The notes: generated from the letters alone by a model not told the origin. A stretch of 64,000 bases of DNA from JAJPJE01 sp963848375 (GCA_963848375.1 CAWKDK010000018.1:1-64000); one strand, 5' to 3'; positions 1 through 9,368 are shown, counted from the first letter of the stretch. Numbers and translations: made by a program.

Positions 1-249
1 GCGATCTCTGGAGTGACGGGCAGCGGGTTCCTGGCGGTGCTGCAATTTACAGCGTTTGCTCCGGGAGCGAGTGCAGTGGACCTCAGCAACCTTATCTTTC
101 TCGACTCCAACTTCTCGTGGATTCTTCCAACGACCAGTCCGGCTGATGTGACTGTTACAAGCACCGTTCCGGAGCCTTCAAGTCTGCTGTTGTTGGGCAC
201 AGGCATGGTCGGTGTCATTGGGGCCTTGAAGAGATGGTTATTGCAATAA
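1..249 (+). CDS. PEP-CTERM sorting domain protein, 3' end
   Basis: The frame is open from base 1, so the start lies outside the window and only about 82 residues are seen. The C-terminus carries the PEP-CTERM sorting signal: VPEPSSLLLLGTG, then a short hydrophobic helix and a basic RW tail before the stop. In this family the signal directs an exported protein to an exosortase, which cuts near the PEP motif. The visible part upstream of the signal is too short to identify the mature domain. It is followed by a dockerin remnant and two dockerin proteins, so the left end of the window is rich in extracellular-protein genes. Confidence 0.75.
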   Translation, partial: AISGVTGSGFLAVLQFTAFAPGASAVDLSNLIFLDSNFSWILPTTSPADVTVTSTVPEPSSLLLLGTGMVGVIGALKRWLLQ

Positions 250-299
250 GCACGAATGCGAGCTCGTTGTGCAGTTTTCCTGTCTAGAACTAATTCGCG

Positions 300-437
300 C
301 CCGGAGTGACAGAACTCCCGGCCATAGCGACTGGTAATGTGGAATTTGCGCTTGATTGGATCGGCGAGATGTTAATGACAAACTCTGGTTGACCTAGCGA
401 CAGTTTCTCATCAGCTTTCAGCGGGAACGAAGTGCCA
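300..437 (+). pseudogene. Decayed dockerin C-terminus (remnant of a third copy)
   Basis: The end of this stretch matches the 3' ends of the two dockerin genes downstream. GCGGGAACGAAGTGCCAGTA occurs at 421-440 and again just before the stops at 2179 and 4278. The similarity extends upstream (GGCGA, TTGACCTAGCGACAGT and TTTG blocks line up with the second Ca-binding repeat), but the frame is broken and no start is visible. I read it as the tail of a third, older copy of the tandem family. The opposite-strand ORF over it has no independent support. Confidence 0.6.
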
Positions 438-511
438 GTAAGCCAACAACCGACTCTGCTGGCAAAGATTTCTGAAGGGTCCAAGGCGCTTAAACGGATC
501 GGAGGGGGACT

Positions 512-2179
512 GTGAAACCCAGCACACGCTTGTCTAAAGAACGAACGCTATTTGTTGCTTCACAGTCGACTTCTCTTACTTGGACTTTCCGATTGCTACT
601 TTTGAGCCTAATAGTTGTGACTGCTTCGCGAAACGTCTCGGCCCAAGGGTCCTATTGTTCAGTTACGACAGGAGCGCCCTACTCAAGCAATGGCGGTGTC
701 TTCGTTGACGTGATAGGAAACTTCACGTACGGCAATGATGGAGTATCGCCAATCGCTTGCTATTTCAATGGACCAGATCCTGCGTCGGGGACGTAGCAGG
801 ATGTCCAAATGCGCTTGGATACCTACTTTCATCTTTAAAGGTTACAAATACTGGGGCAAACACCTACCAAATGACGGAGACACTTGCCTTCCGTCCAACC
901 CAGTGCAACGTTGCTTACACTTTTGTCAACCTCATGGGTGGGCCCATAAGCTTTACGATACCAGGCTTCAATCCCAGCGGAACGGACTGCACCCCGCCCC
1001 CGCCGCCGCCCCCAAAGTGTGAAAAAGCCGACAAGTCTTACCCAGTCCATCCGTTCTACCAAACCGATGATCCTTGGTCTTCCAAGTGCTACAACAACTA
1101 TTCCGGCGATTGCTCAATTGTCGACCCGTCAACAAATAAGGATAAGACGATCGGAGATTGGGGTTGCAATATGTCAGCCCTCGCAATGCTTCTCAACTAC
1201 GCCAACTTTCCGAACATTGATCCTGGCCTGCTAAATGATTTTATGAAGAGTCCGAATACCCTCTTCGTTGGTCACGACGTTAATGTCCCCGCAACGGTGA
1301 ATGCACTTCGCAGGAGTGGCCGGAAAACAACGGGGAGTCTGCAGTATGTGCCGATTCGGGGACCAGGAGATTCCACACTGTCCACACCTGATGAGCTCGC
1401 CAGCGCGCTTGACAACGGTCCAGTCATGGTCGCCATTGCCTCACGCGGTCAGGCACAAGGGCATTTCGTGGTGGTAACTGGTCGTCAGTGCCAGTCTGGT
1501 GGCAGCTATAAGTTCTCCATGATCGACCCTGGAAGCACGAAAGTCACTCTGGGCGCAACCTACATTGTTCGAGGTTACGTAAAGGATCCTTCTGATCTCA
1601 GTGAACTGATCGTCGGCTTTTCGGGTCCAAACGGTTTCATAACCTATGATCAGCACAACGCTGCTACCGGGTTAGATTCGTCGGGGCAGATCGTTCAGAA
1701 TATTGAAATGCTTTTATACCGGCGACTATATCGCCAGCCCAGATACTGATGAACCACTCTCGGCACCAAGCTATTTCTTGGACGTGAAGCAGCCCACAGA
1801 TAGCAAGTACCGAGTCGTTGTGCATGGTACTCAGAACGCAAGCTACACCTTCTCCATCCGTGGGTATGACACCGACGGGAACGGGGGATCCGACATCCGT
1901 CTTACGGGCACGACTGCCGAGGGTTCGAGCCAGACTTACGTGATTAACTACTCGAAAGTGCCTGGATCTGATACTTCTGCAGCGCTCGTCGTTGGCGACA
2001 CAACGGGTGATGGTGTAGTTGATTGCAGCGATTTAGCAATAGTGAAGGCTTCCTTCGGCACGAAGACAGGACAAGCAGGTTTTGATCCGCGCGCTGATCT
2101 GAACGGCGATGGTGTAGTGAACGTGATTGACTTAGCGACCGTGTCCAAGCAGCTTCCAGCGGGAACGAAGTGCCAGTAA
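512..2179 (+). CDS. Secreted C39-like cysteine peptidase with dockerin domain, copy 1 (two frameshifts)
   Basis: Read across two frameshifts (near 775 and 1708) this gives about 555 residues: a long signal peptide (hydrophobic core near residues 26-41), a Cys-rich N-terminal beta domain, a poly-Pro linker, a C39-like peptidase domain, a beta domain and a C-terminal type I dockerin. The peptidase has Cys in DWGCNMSALAM (about residue 218), His in GHFVVVTG (about 317) and Asp in MIDPGS (about 337), the usual papain-like triad order. The dockerin has two Ca-binding repeats (GDTTGDGVVD and DLNGDGVVN). Dropping one T from CTTTTAT near 1708, or adding an A near 775, restores a frame that aligns with copy 2. 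Either the sequence has indels or the gene is a recent pseudogene. Its extracellular target is unknown. Confidence 0.7.
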
Positions 2180-2307
2180 ACGAGCGTTAACTTAATCCGG
2201 CAGGGACTTCGCCGTTGCGGCACTTCTCGGACAGGGATTTATCGGGACAGAATCAGACACAGCCTTTTTCGCAAAACGTGAGAGGCTCAACTGATCACGA
2301 CTCTGGG

Positions 2308-2325
2308 CCAGAACGCATGTTCTGG
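2308..2325. repeat. 7-bp perfect inverted repeat upstream of copy 2
   Basis: CCAGAAC-GCAT-GTTCTGG lies 27 bases upstream of the start at 2353. There is no T-run, so a terminator is unlikely. It could be an operator or an mRNA hairpin in the 5' UTR of the second peptidase gene. Confidence 0.4.
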
Positions 2326-2352
2326 TACGACTGAATATAGGAATCGAATCTC

Positions 2353-4278
2353 ATGAGAGTTTGCCGATCCACTTCGAAGTGGTGGCTGCTTGGTTCAGTG
2401 CTTGCGGTATCGTTGGTGATAAACCCAAACATTCATGCGGGTTGCACTTGGACTCCTCCCTCCCAACCCACACTAGACCTGGGCTGGTCTGGAGGACATG
2501 CCTATACACCTATCTTCGCATATGCCGCAGACTCAAGTGGTCCTTGTTTGGTCACATACAGTTCGTCAGGTGGATGGATTAGTCTCGACCCGAATGACGT
2601 TCCGTATTCTGTCTCCACAAGCGGAAATAATGTAGCCGGCTTCTCGTTCGCTGAGAACACATCCGGCTCATCAAGAACAGGTACCATCAGCGTCGGCTCG
2701 ATTACATTTACCCTCGTTCAAGAGCCACTTATTCCTTCAACTTGTACTTTCACTCCGCCGAGCGCAAGTCTGACTGCAGCCGGTGGAACTGTTTCCGTAG
2801 TTGCAACCTGGAATCAAGGGAACGATAACGTCCAACCAGCCGGATGCTATTTGCATACTCCAATTTCTTGTGTGGGAGACGGTCCTGGTTGTCCTCATTA
2901 TCTTGGTGGCTCCGCCCCAACGTTCACCACGACGGGAGCAACTGTTCAGGTTGCGTTCAGCCTTGGGCCATTCAATGCGAATACCACATCTTCAGCAATG
3001 AAATTCGTTTTCCAAGCCTTCACGGGTGATCAGTTCGTTGTTGATCTCGCAAGTGTACCGCCTCCCTGCCATGTGGATGTTAGCCCGGAGTTTCACCAGA
3101 GCGATTTTTCGTCGATAACATACGATCACACGAACAGCACGATACAGAAGTTAGGCTGTGCATTGACCGCGCTATCGATGGCTCTGCGATTCGCCTGTCC
3201 TGAGGAGAGCGGAAAGGGAATAGCTCCCACCTTTGCAATGCTCGAATATAGATCCTGGAACGCTGAACGACTTCATGGATACCCATTTCGACTACACCCA
3301 GTCGTCGAGTTCACAGCAGAATGGGAATGTTCTCTTTCCGCAGACGGTACTTGACGTTTCTGGGGGTACTCTGCGGCTAGACAATCTGCATTCAAATGCG
3401 AGTCACAGCGGACCTACCCAGGAGATAGATGATGCGCTGTGCGGCAACAATGGGCAGGCCCCTCACCCGGTCATCGTGCAGGTCCATGGTATTAGCAATC
3501 CAGCCTCGTTGGGACACTACGTGCTTGTTACTGGCAAGACCGGAAATACGTATTCGATCATCGACCCAGGCTGCAGCCAAGCGAGCGATCTCTCATCCGC
3601 TTTCAGTTGCCCGAGCGTCGCTCATCCAACCAGGACAGTAAGCTACGGGAACTCTTACGTGATCGTTGGAACTGTGAAAAATCCCCCGGACAGAAGTGAA
3701 GTAGACGTGTCAATCCCTGGAAACGCCGCCCTACAGGTTGTTGATCCCAACGGATTGCAAACCGCCTTCGATCCAGCGACCTTTCAGACAAGTAATCAAA
3801 TTCCAAATTCCGCGTATTCCCTGTATGCACTCGACGATGATGAAGAAGTCTCCCTCTCATCGGCCCGGCCCACTATGTTCAGATTCCTACACCGATGCAG
3901 GGCATATACAGGGTCGTGGTCAGGGGTTTGGCCACCGGGAACTTTGCTCTGAATATCTCTGCTTATGACCGACTAGGCCAGAATGAAGGGCCGCTGTCTT
4001 TCAGTGGAAGTGCTCAACCAGGTTCAACAGCGACTTTTCTCGTGACGGTATCCACTACTCCAGGCTCGGCCGGCTCTGTTTCTTCACTTCCTGGTGACCG
4101 CAATGGAGATGGTGTCGTTGACTGTTCTGATCTCGCCATCGTGAAAGCCTCATTCGGCAAGAAATCAGGACAAGCGGGGTTTGATCCCCGAGCAGACGTT
4201 AACGGTGACGGAGTGGTGAATCTGGTTGACTTGGCGACAGTGTCTCGCCAGCTTCCGGCGGGAACGAAGTGCCAGTGA
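2353..4278 (+). CDS. Secreted BACON-like/C39-like peptidase with dockerin domain, copy 2 (two frameshifts)
   Basis: Read across frameshifts near 3230 and 3845 this is about 641 residues: a signal peptide (residues 1-30), a BACON-like beta domain ending in GTISVGSITFTLVQE, a second beta domain shared with copy 1 (SCVGDGPGCP), a C39-like peptidase domain, a beta domain and a dockerin. The peptidase residues are Cys in KLGCALTALSM (about 269), His in GHYVLVTG (about 388) and Asp in IIDPGC. The dockerin repeats are GDRNGDGVVD and DVNGDGVVN. Removing one T from CTTTGC near 3232 restores the SNIDPGTLNDF reading, matching PNIDPGLLNDF in copy 1. Copy 2 has an extra N-terminal domain relative to copy 1, so the pair is duplicated and diverged, not identical. 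Confidence 0.7.
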
Positions 4279-4328
4279 GGACATGAAACTAGTGTGTCGG
4301 TTTCACTCCTGATGAGCGAGCGTTTGGG

Positions 4329-4562
4329 TTGGCTCTCCAATACAACGGTGCCGAGATCGCTGAATACGCGATCGCAAAGACGCACAAGAAATTCGAGCGA
4401 ACCCCTGACATGGATCGAGACTCCCTCGTCAGGTACTTCAAGGCTACAGCGCGCAACGAGAGAGAACGCAGAGATAGGCGGGATAGACGTAGGATGCAGT
4501 TCACTTCTGCCAGCACACTCACCGCAGACCCGGCCACACACAGCGGTCGCGGCTCGTACTAA
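4329..4562 (+). CDS. Small charged hypothetical protein
   Basis: I do not recognise the family. The frame is open from 4293 and the first usable start is TTG at 4329, giving 77 residues. The middle is strongly charged and helix-like (MDRDSLVRYFKATARNERE followed by an Arg/Asp-rich run) and looks like real protein. The last 20 residues look less so. The next gene starts 60 bases downstream on the same strand. The lack of a clear start and SD suggests either a 5' truncation or a misread start. Confidence 0.4.
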   Translation: MALQYNGAEIAEYAIAKTHKKFERTPDMDRDSLVRYFKATARNERERRDRRDRRRMQFTSASTLTADPATHSGRGSY

Positions 4563-4621
4563 CCAAACCTACTAGGGCAGCGCCAGTACGTTGCCCTAGC
4601 CAATTTCAAAAGGACATTCCA

Positions 4622-5089
4622 ATGGAAACCGAAGATCAGAAGAAAACAGAACCACGCAAACGCAAACGCGGCAAGCTGACCGACGCCGACAAACTGATAA
4701 GGGACTTGAACGCCGGGTTCAAAGCCAACCGCAAGCTGCTCGAACAATCCCTTGCGCAGTGCAGTCCCGGCACTAACTCATACCTTGCGCATATCAAAGC
4801 TCTCGACGATCAGTTCTTAAAGTACTCCGAGTTCCGGCGTGAGATCGGCGTACTGCCGAAGAACGTGGGCACCATAACTGAGAAGGAGTTCATCTTCAAG
4901 GCGCACGCCAGCAAAGGCGGTGCCGTGAATACGACGCGCATCTCTACGCCTGCGCAGATGCAAGAGATTGAGCGCGCAGAGGCCAAGGAAATCAAGAAGG
5001 GTCAATATTTATCCGCCGAAGACGAGGCCATACGCGCAGGATTCGACGAGCAATTCTCTGTTGGCGCGGCCCAGTCGGAAGGTGAATAA
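4622..5089 (+). CDS. Hypothetical protein with basic N-terminus
   Basis: A 155-residue protein with an ATG preceded by AAAGGA, a fair SD. The first 25 residues are Lys/Arg/Glu-rich, and the body is predicted helical (DADKLIRDLNAGFKANRKLL). There is no signal peptide or membrane segment. The acidic C-terminus is GAAQSEGE. I do not recognise a family. The basic, helical N-terminus would fit nucleic-acid binding, but no motif proves it. It follows the small charged ORF at 4329 and may be co-transcribed with it. The accessory setting suggests mobile-element cargo. Confidence 0.65.
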   Translation: METEDQKKTEPRKRKRGKLTDADKLIRDLNAGFKANRKLLEQSLAQCSPGTNSYLAHIKALDDQFLKYSEFRREIGVLPKNVGTITEKEFIFKAHASKGGAVNTTRISTPAQMQEIERAEAKEIKKGQYLSAEDEAIRAGFDEQFSVGAAQSEGE

Positions 5090-5131
5090 CGAGATGCCAG
5101 CCGGATTTCCGCCGGTTCCGGCGCGATTCCA

Positions 5132-5308
5132 TCAGGATGTCCACCATCCTGATCTCAGCACCTTGACCCACTCCCGACAGAGCTGTGCGTCTTGTAGTAG
5201 GCGGTTTACGTTCGGCACCTGTTCGGCGAGTGCCTTTTCTTCAAGGTCACGTGCCTGCTTCTCAAGCGCCGTCACTGTTGCATCTGCTGGAACAAACTGG
5301 CGAGTCAT
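5132..5308 (-). CDS. Possible small coiled-coil protein
   Basis: A 58-residue ORF starting with ATG at 5308 (MTRQFVPADATVTALEKQ) with a heptad-like Glu/Leu-rich middle (ARDLEEKALAEQVPNVNRLL). The composition is more protein-like than the other frames in this gap, but no SD is evident and no family is recognised. The rest of the interval (5309-5571) shows no convincing gene on either strand. Confidence 0.3.
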   Translation of the reverse strand: MTRQFVPADATVTALEKQARDLEEKALAEQVPNVNRLLQDAQLCREWVKVLRSGWWTS

Positions 5309-5571
5309 GCTGTACGAAGATACGCAAGATTCTCCCGGTAGGTTCACATGACTCTGGCTGCTGGGTGTGGATCGGCCCAATGCAGGGAAATGGCAGAGTC
5401 AGGGCACATTGGGCGGGAGGGAAAAATGGGGTCGCTCGCAGATATAGTTGGACCGAAAAAAAAGGACAACCAGCAGAGCACTGGCCTCGCCAACCCCGCT
5501 TCACATCTAATTTTCCGAAAGTGTGCAAAATTGAACATCCTGAGTTTCTGGTTGGCTGGTAAAAACCAGAG

Positions 5572-5775
5572 ATGAGTGAATCTAGGTGTCTCGGCTATCT
5601 ATGCATTTGCGGGACACGCATTGCCGTGTACCGCTTTACTCTTAACGGCAACGGTTGGAAAACTGAGCAAAAGATCATGGATACTCCTGTCCTATGTCCG
5701 AAGTGTGAGGCGGTAGAGCTAATTCCTGCGACGCAAATCCAAAGCCTTCAGCGCTGGACCGAATCGGCGGACTAG
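5572..5775 (+). CDS. Small zinc-ribbon-like protein
   Basis: A 67-residue protein. Cys pairs C-x-C near the N-terminus (YLCICGTR) and C-x-x-C at about residues 43-46 (VLCPKCEAVE) suggest one zinc-binding ribbon. The segment AVYRFTLNGNGWKTEQ recurs as a decayed copy at 6545-6649. I know no function for it. It lies directly upstream of the Crp/Fnr gene, and the same pairing of a small Cys protein with a Crp-type gene recurs downstream in degraded form, so the two may have duplicated together. Confidence 0.6.
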   Translation: MSESRCLGYLCICGTRIAVYRFTLNGNGWKTEQKIMDTPVLCPKCEAVELIPATQIQSLQRWTESAD

Positions 5776-5858
5776 TCAAGCATCGCCCCCGGACCGGGCC
5801 AGGTTCATCGAGACTCGGGATGGCTAATAGTGCTAGCATTTAGATGAGGCCAGCTGCA

Positions 5859-6515
5859 ATGTCTACTCCTAAAACCTTGGCCTTCAATCCTGCCAGTTTT
5901 CTCGCTGAGGCGGGCTTGGGTAGAAAAATCGTCGAATTCAAGAACAAGCAGACGATCTTCTCGCAGGGCGATCTGGCCGATTCCGTCTTCTATATCCAAC
6001 AGGGCAGGGTCAAACTCACCGTGCTCTCGGCGCGCGGCAAAGAGGCGACCCTGGCTTTACTCAACCCCGGTGAATTTCTTGGCGAGGACTCGATGCCAGT
6101 ACCGAATACTCTCAGGGTGGCAACGGCTACCGCCATAACTCCGTGTACGGTCCTCAAGATCGGCAGGAAGGAGATGATTCGGGTCATTCATGAGGAACAC
6201 GCATTCTCGGATGTGTTCGTCAGCTTCCTGCTAGCCCGCAGTACGCGAATTCAGGAAGATCTGGTAGATCAACTCTTCAACTCCAGCGAAAAACGGCTTG
6301 CCCGAATTCTTCTACTGCTGGCGCAGTTCGGCAAACCCGGCAAGCCCGAAACCACCATTCCAAAGATTAGTCAGGAAGCGCTGGCCGAGATGATTGGCAC
6401 CACGCGTTCCCGCGTCAGCTTCTTCATGAATCGCTTTCGGAAACTCGGGTTCATTCGCTACAACGGGGATATTCAGGTACACCGTTCTCTCTTGAACATA
6501 ATCCTGCACGACTAA
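5859..6515 (+). CDS. Crp/Fnr family transcription regulator
   Basis: A 218-residue protein from the ATG at 5859, chosen over the ATG at 5844 because GAGG lies 9 bases upstream. It has an N-terminal cyclic-nucleotide-binding-type jelly roll (FSQGDLADSVFYIQQGRVKL; LNPGEFLGEDSM), a dimerisation helix, and a C-terminal winged helix (ISQEALAEMIGTTRSRVSFF) for DNA binding. There is no N-terminal Cys cluster of the FNR Fe-S type. The recognition helix matches a truncated paralogue on the opposite strand at 6976-7320. The effector is not visible. Targets could include the neighbouring accessory genes, but no binding site was identified. Confidence 0.9.
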   Translation: MSTPKTLAFNPASFLAEAGLGRKIVEFKNKQTIFSQGDLADSVFYIQQGRVKLTVLSARGKEATLALLNPGEFLGEDSMPVPNTLRVATATAITPCTVLKIGRKEMIRVIHEEHAFSDVFVSFLLARSTRIQEDLVDQLFNSSEKRLARILLLLAQFGKPGKPETTIPKISQEALAEMIGTTRSRVSFFMNRFRKLGFIRYNGDIQVHRSLLNIILHD

Positions 6516-6544
6516 TTCCTCACTTTGGCGTCCGATCTTCCGTT

Positions 6545-6649
6545 GGCGGGAGCCACATCGCCGCGTATCGATTTACGTTGAACGGCGCGATGTGGAAGAC
6601 GGAGCAGGAACTCCGAGACACCAATGCGAGTCCCGCTCTCAAACGATAG
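6545..6649 (+). pseudogene. Remnant of the small zinc-ribbon gene
   Basis: The frame ending at TAG 6647-6649 reads GSHIAAYRFTLNGAMWKTEQ and then degrades. It matches GTRIAVYRFTLNGNGWKTEQ in the gene at 5572. Neither the Cys pairs nor a start codon remains in this copy. It sits 30 bases after the Crp/Fnr stop. Confidence 0.65.
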
Positions 6650-6772
6650 CTGTTGATAACGGAGATTATCACTCACTATCTCAATCTGAGATAGATGGTG
6701 GTAACGCGATCTGTCGTCGGAGTGCCGTAAAAAATGGGGAACTAAGTGCAACCTGGCGTGATTATGCGCCGA

Positions 6773-6946
6773 TCAGCAGAAAGCACCAGGCTTTTGCTGG
6801 GATCGGTCTTTTGCGATCAATCGGCGGTCGAGATGCGAAGTGGTGCGCGGTTGGCCAGTGTTGAGTTCACACTTCTCTCCCCTAGCGGCCCCACAAGTCG
6901 GACATCGGACGGCGAGTATTTGTTTTGGGCTGAGTTCTTTTGTCAC
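6773..6946 (-). CDS. Small zinc-finger protein (CPTCG...GEKC)
   Basis: 57 residues from the GTG at 6946, chosen because a perfect GGAGG lies 5 bases upstream. The core is RCPTCGAARGEKCELNTG followed by RTTSHLDRR: Cys-x-x-Cys, then Cys and His further on, giving one likely zinc site. Proteins of this small family are common and uncharacterised in Acidobacteriota and Actinobacteria. It is on the opposite strand to its neighbours and precedes the truncated Crp copy in reading direction only loosely. No function is claimed. Confidence 0.6.
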   Translation of the reverse strand: MTKELSPKQILAVRCPTCGAARGEKCELNTGQPRTTSHLDRRLIAKDRSQQKPGAFC

Positions 6947-6975
6947 ACAAACCTCCACATACAAAGAGTCGTCGA

Positions 6976-7320
6976 TTAGACCAATTCCCTTTGGACGGTG
7001 TTGGCCCTCCTGACAACGGACATAGGCCGATTTTGCAGAAAGGCGCTGATGAGTGCGCTATTTATTTGCAAGCCGCCGTTGTAATGGACGAAGCCTTTCT
7101 TCTTGAACGCATTCATAAATTTGCTCACCCTTCCGCGGGTGGTACCAACCATCTCCGCGAGGGTTGCTTGGCTCACCTTCAGGGGGTTCTCTGGCTTTGA
7201 TTCCTTGGTTATTTGCCCAAACAGCAACAGAACCCGTGCCAGTCGCTTTTCGCTGAAATTGAAGAATTGATCTGCAAGGTCTTCCTCGACTCGAATACGT
7301 TCGTGTCTATTTACAGACAG
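6976..7320 (-). pseudogene. Truncated Crp/Fnr gene (C-terminal helix-turn-helix only)
   Basis: The reverse-strand frame from about 7320 reads RIRVEEDLADQFFNFSEKRL, then ATLAEMVGTTRGRVSKFMN, then FVHYNGGLQINS. This aligns along its length with the dimerisation helix and winged helix of the Crp/Fnr protein at 5859. The whole ligand-binding jelly roll is missing: the homology stops near 7320, where the gene at 7338 on the other strand begins. A 5' deletion or insertion junction is the simplest reading. Expression of a free DNA-binding domain from an internal start (TTG at 7227) cannot be excluded. Confidence 0.7.
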
Positions 7321-7337
7321 CCGCCCTCCAAACCGAT

Positions 7338-7925
7338 GTGGATCAATTGAGGCAGCAGAAGCAAGCTGTTAGGGATGACACGCAAGTCGATGTGTTAATT
7401 TGCCGCACGCATCTGGCGGCATTCTTTTGGCAGCTCGATCACGTTTTTGAAGCCCTGCGGATTGCCATTAAACGTGGGAAAAAGGAACACCCCAATCTGG
7501 GATACTTTTGGAGTTTCGAAAAGCGGTTGCAGGAAATTGAGCAGACTCCAATTTATCGAGAAATAAACGCCTACCGTAACAAGGCGCACGAAATCCCCGC
7601 AATTATCGGGTGTGCATGGGACAAGGATCGCAAATTTCTTCATCATTTCTTGCCATCGATTCTTGGACACGAAAAGAAAGAAGACGTCGATATGAACACG
7701 AAGCTGCAACGGTATTTTGAATTTGTTGCCAACGTGTGGCTGTCTTTCGCCCCGGGTGATTTCAAAGACACGTTTCCGCGCAGTTTCAAGTTCCCTGTGA
7801 CGATTCCATATTCTTTTCTTGGAGAACTTCCGATCGAACTTGAACACGTTCCGCAATTAGAAGTGTTGATTGAGGCGTATGACGCAGCGAATGAGAGTAC
7901 GGAGACGGGGAAGGATGCGAACTGA
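7338..7925 (+). CDS. Hypothetical protein
   Basis: A 195-residue protein with a GTG start at 7338. The same frame stays open upstream into the Crp remnant without another start, so the 5' end may be truncated or fused. It is rich in aromatic and charged residues (THLAAFFWQLDHVFEAL; RYFEFVANVWLSFAPG). There is no signal peptide or transmembrane helix, and it is probably cytoplasmic and helical. I do not recognise a family. Its position at the rearrangement junction with the truncated regulator suggests mobile-element cargo. Confidence 0.6.
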   Translation: MDQLRQQKQAVRDDTQVDVLICRTHLAAFFWQLDHVFEALRIAIKRGKKEHPNLGYFWSFEKRLQEIEQTPIYREINAYRNKAHEIPAIIGCAWDKDRKFLHHFLPSILGHEKKEDVDMNTKLQRYFEFVANVWLSFAPGDFKDTFPRSFKFPVTIPYSFLGELPIELEHVPQLEVLIEAYDAANESTETGKDAN

Positions 7926-8021
7926 GCTTTGCGCTCATTGACCCGTATTGGTGAAATCTCTTGATTACAGCAGCAATCACACGCCAGGTATCGCAGGAAA
8001 AGTCGCGGCGTAATTAGAACT

Positions 8022-8912
8022 ATGCACTCATCTCATGTTCGGCTGTACGCGATCCTCGCTCGGAACGCTCCCTTCGGAGTGGTGTTTCGTCGCGGTCCCA
8101 GCAGGAATGTTCTGCTTATAGGATGGAACACATCTGATGACACATTCCAACGTGGCCAGTGGTTGAAGGGAAGGATATACGAGCGCCGCTGTGACCTTTC
8201 TCCTGAAGGCGATCTACTGCTGTACTTCGCTGCCAGCTATCGCAAACCGTACTACTCGTGGTCTGCGATAAGCCGACCGCCATTTCTCACTGCGTTGGCG
8301 ATGTGGCCGAAAGGCGACGGGTGGGGAGGGGGCGGTCACTTCTTATCACCGACTCGAATGGCTTTGAACCACCGCGACAATGAGTTCAAACTGGCCGAGG
8401 GATTCTCCGTTCCGCGGTGGTTACAGATCAAACAGTTTGGAGAACGTCCGGGCTGGGGTGAAGACGATCCGGTTTGGTCCGAACGGCTGAAGCGAGACGG
8501 ATGGAAGTTGGTGGGCTATCCGACCAAGACGAAGGACGACTTCGGAGCGAAGGTCTGGATGGAGTTTTCGCCTCCGATCCGATGGCGAAAGGTCAATCCG
8601 AAATGGCCGAAACGTTATTCTCTTGATATGTCAGTCGGGGGAATTAAAGAAACAGATGGGCCGTGGTACTTGATCGAACACTCTGTCGGTCGCAATGAGC
8701 ATGAAGCCGACAACATCGGAAGGAGCGACTGGGCCGACTGGTCACAATCCGGCGACCTACTATTCACGATGGATGGGTGTCTCTATCGGTTGCCTTGCAG
8801 AGATGGTGTTCTTGCGCCTTTGGAAGATGCTATTGAAATTGCTGATTTCTCAAGTTTGCAGTTTGAAGCCCGCGAGGCCTCTGTCGAAGCTCTTCGTTGG
8901 CCAGTTAGATAA
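8022..8912 (+). CDS. Hypothetical Trp-rich protein
   Basis: A 296-residue protein with no signal peptide or membrane helix. It is rich in Trp, Gly and Tyr, with repeated short beta-like motifs (RNVLLIGWNTSDDTFQRGQW; LLLYFAASYRKPYYSW; GDLLFTMDGCLYRL), which fits a beta-propeller-like or other all-beta fold. I cannot name a family. It stands alone, 97 bases after the previous gene, inside the accessory block that ends at the tRNA fragment. The ATG at 8022 is the first start in the frame and no strong SD is seen. Confidence 0.65.
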   Translation: MHSSHVRLYAILARNAPFGVVFRRGPSRNVLLIGWNTSDDTFQRGQWLKGRIYERRCDLSPEGDLLLYFAASYRKPYYSWSAISRPPFLTALAMWPKGDGWGGGGHFLSPTRMALNHRDNEFKLAEGFSVPRWLQIKQFGERPGWGEDDPVWSERLKRDGWKLVGYPTKTKDDFGAKVWMEFSPPIRWRKVNPKWPKRYSLDMSVGGIKETDGPWYLIEHSVGRNEHEADNIGRSDWADWSQSGDLLFTMDGCLYRLPCRDGVLAPLEDAIEIADFSSLQFEAREASVEALRWPVR

Positions 8913-8999
8913 ACTTGCCCTGCTAGCACGGATGAGAGAAGGCCCTTGTTCAGTAAGCTGTTGTAATATCCCCATCTCCCAACGATGAGCCGATCTTGC

Positions 9000-9082
9000 A
9001 CCTGCCATTCACCTGCCGTTCGAACTGCTTTCCATGTACTAATATCGACAAACTGCAGTCCGTTGCGTTGTATGTTGTTGAA
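9000..9082. repeat. Direct repeat, left copy
   Basis: About 83 bp beginning ACCTGCCATTCACCTGCC, then ACTGCTTTCCATGTACTAAT, CAGTCCG and TATGTTGTTG. It recurs imperfectly at 9406-9488, 406 bp downstream in the same orientation. The first 20 bases contain an internal ACCTGCC duplication. It lies outside recognised genes. Confidence 0.7.
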
Positions 9083-9152
9083 CCTAGTTTGCTGGTCATT
9101 TTCGGACGCCGGAACGTTCACCAATGGAATGAGAGCGGCGTACACTTGTGCT

Positions 9153-9368
9153 ATGACAGCAAGAGAACAGCTAAAGGAAGAGGTTCAACGCTTGCGCAAC
9201 GCTGCTACCGTCCAGCAGGTGAAGCAACCGCAAATAGCAGAGCAGTGGAGACGAAAGGCCAGCCAATTTCAGCACATCGCAGAATGGAGTACCGAAGACC
9301 AGTGTGCGAAGACTCTGCTAGAAGCACTGACGCTTAATTACTCAGCTGGCTCTGTCTCCAGAGGCTAA
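9153..9368 (+). CDS. Possible small helical protein
   Basis: A 71-residue ORF from the ATG at 9153 (MTAREQLKEEVQRLRNAATV), with a charged amphipathic N-terminal helix and IAEQWRRKASQFQHIAEW following. No SD is evident and no family is recognised. It lies between the two copies of the direct repeat. The frame continues upstream, but the upstream residues do not look like protein. Confidence 0.35.
   Translation: MTAREQLKEEVQRLRNAATVQQVKQPQIAEQWRRKASQFQHIAEWSTEDQCAKTLLEALTLNYSAGSVSRG

Noticed and set aside
512..4278. Programmed frameshifting in the dockerin genes
   Set aside because: The four break points differ between paralogues and lack a shared slippery site. Indels or decay explain them.
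4014..4541. A 175-residue reverse ORF over the dockerin end
   Set aside because: Complement of the dockerin coding sequence and the following small ORF. No support.
5185..5562. A 125-residue forward ORF
   Set aside because: Mixed, low-complexity composition with no SD or family. Overlaps the better reverse ORF at 5132-5308.
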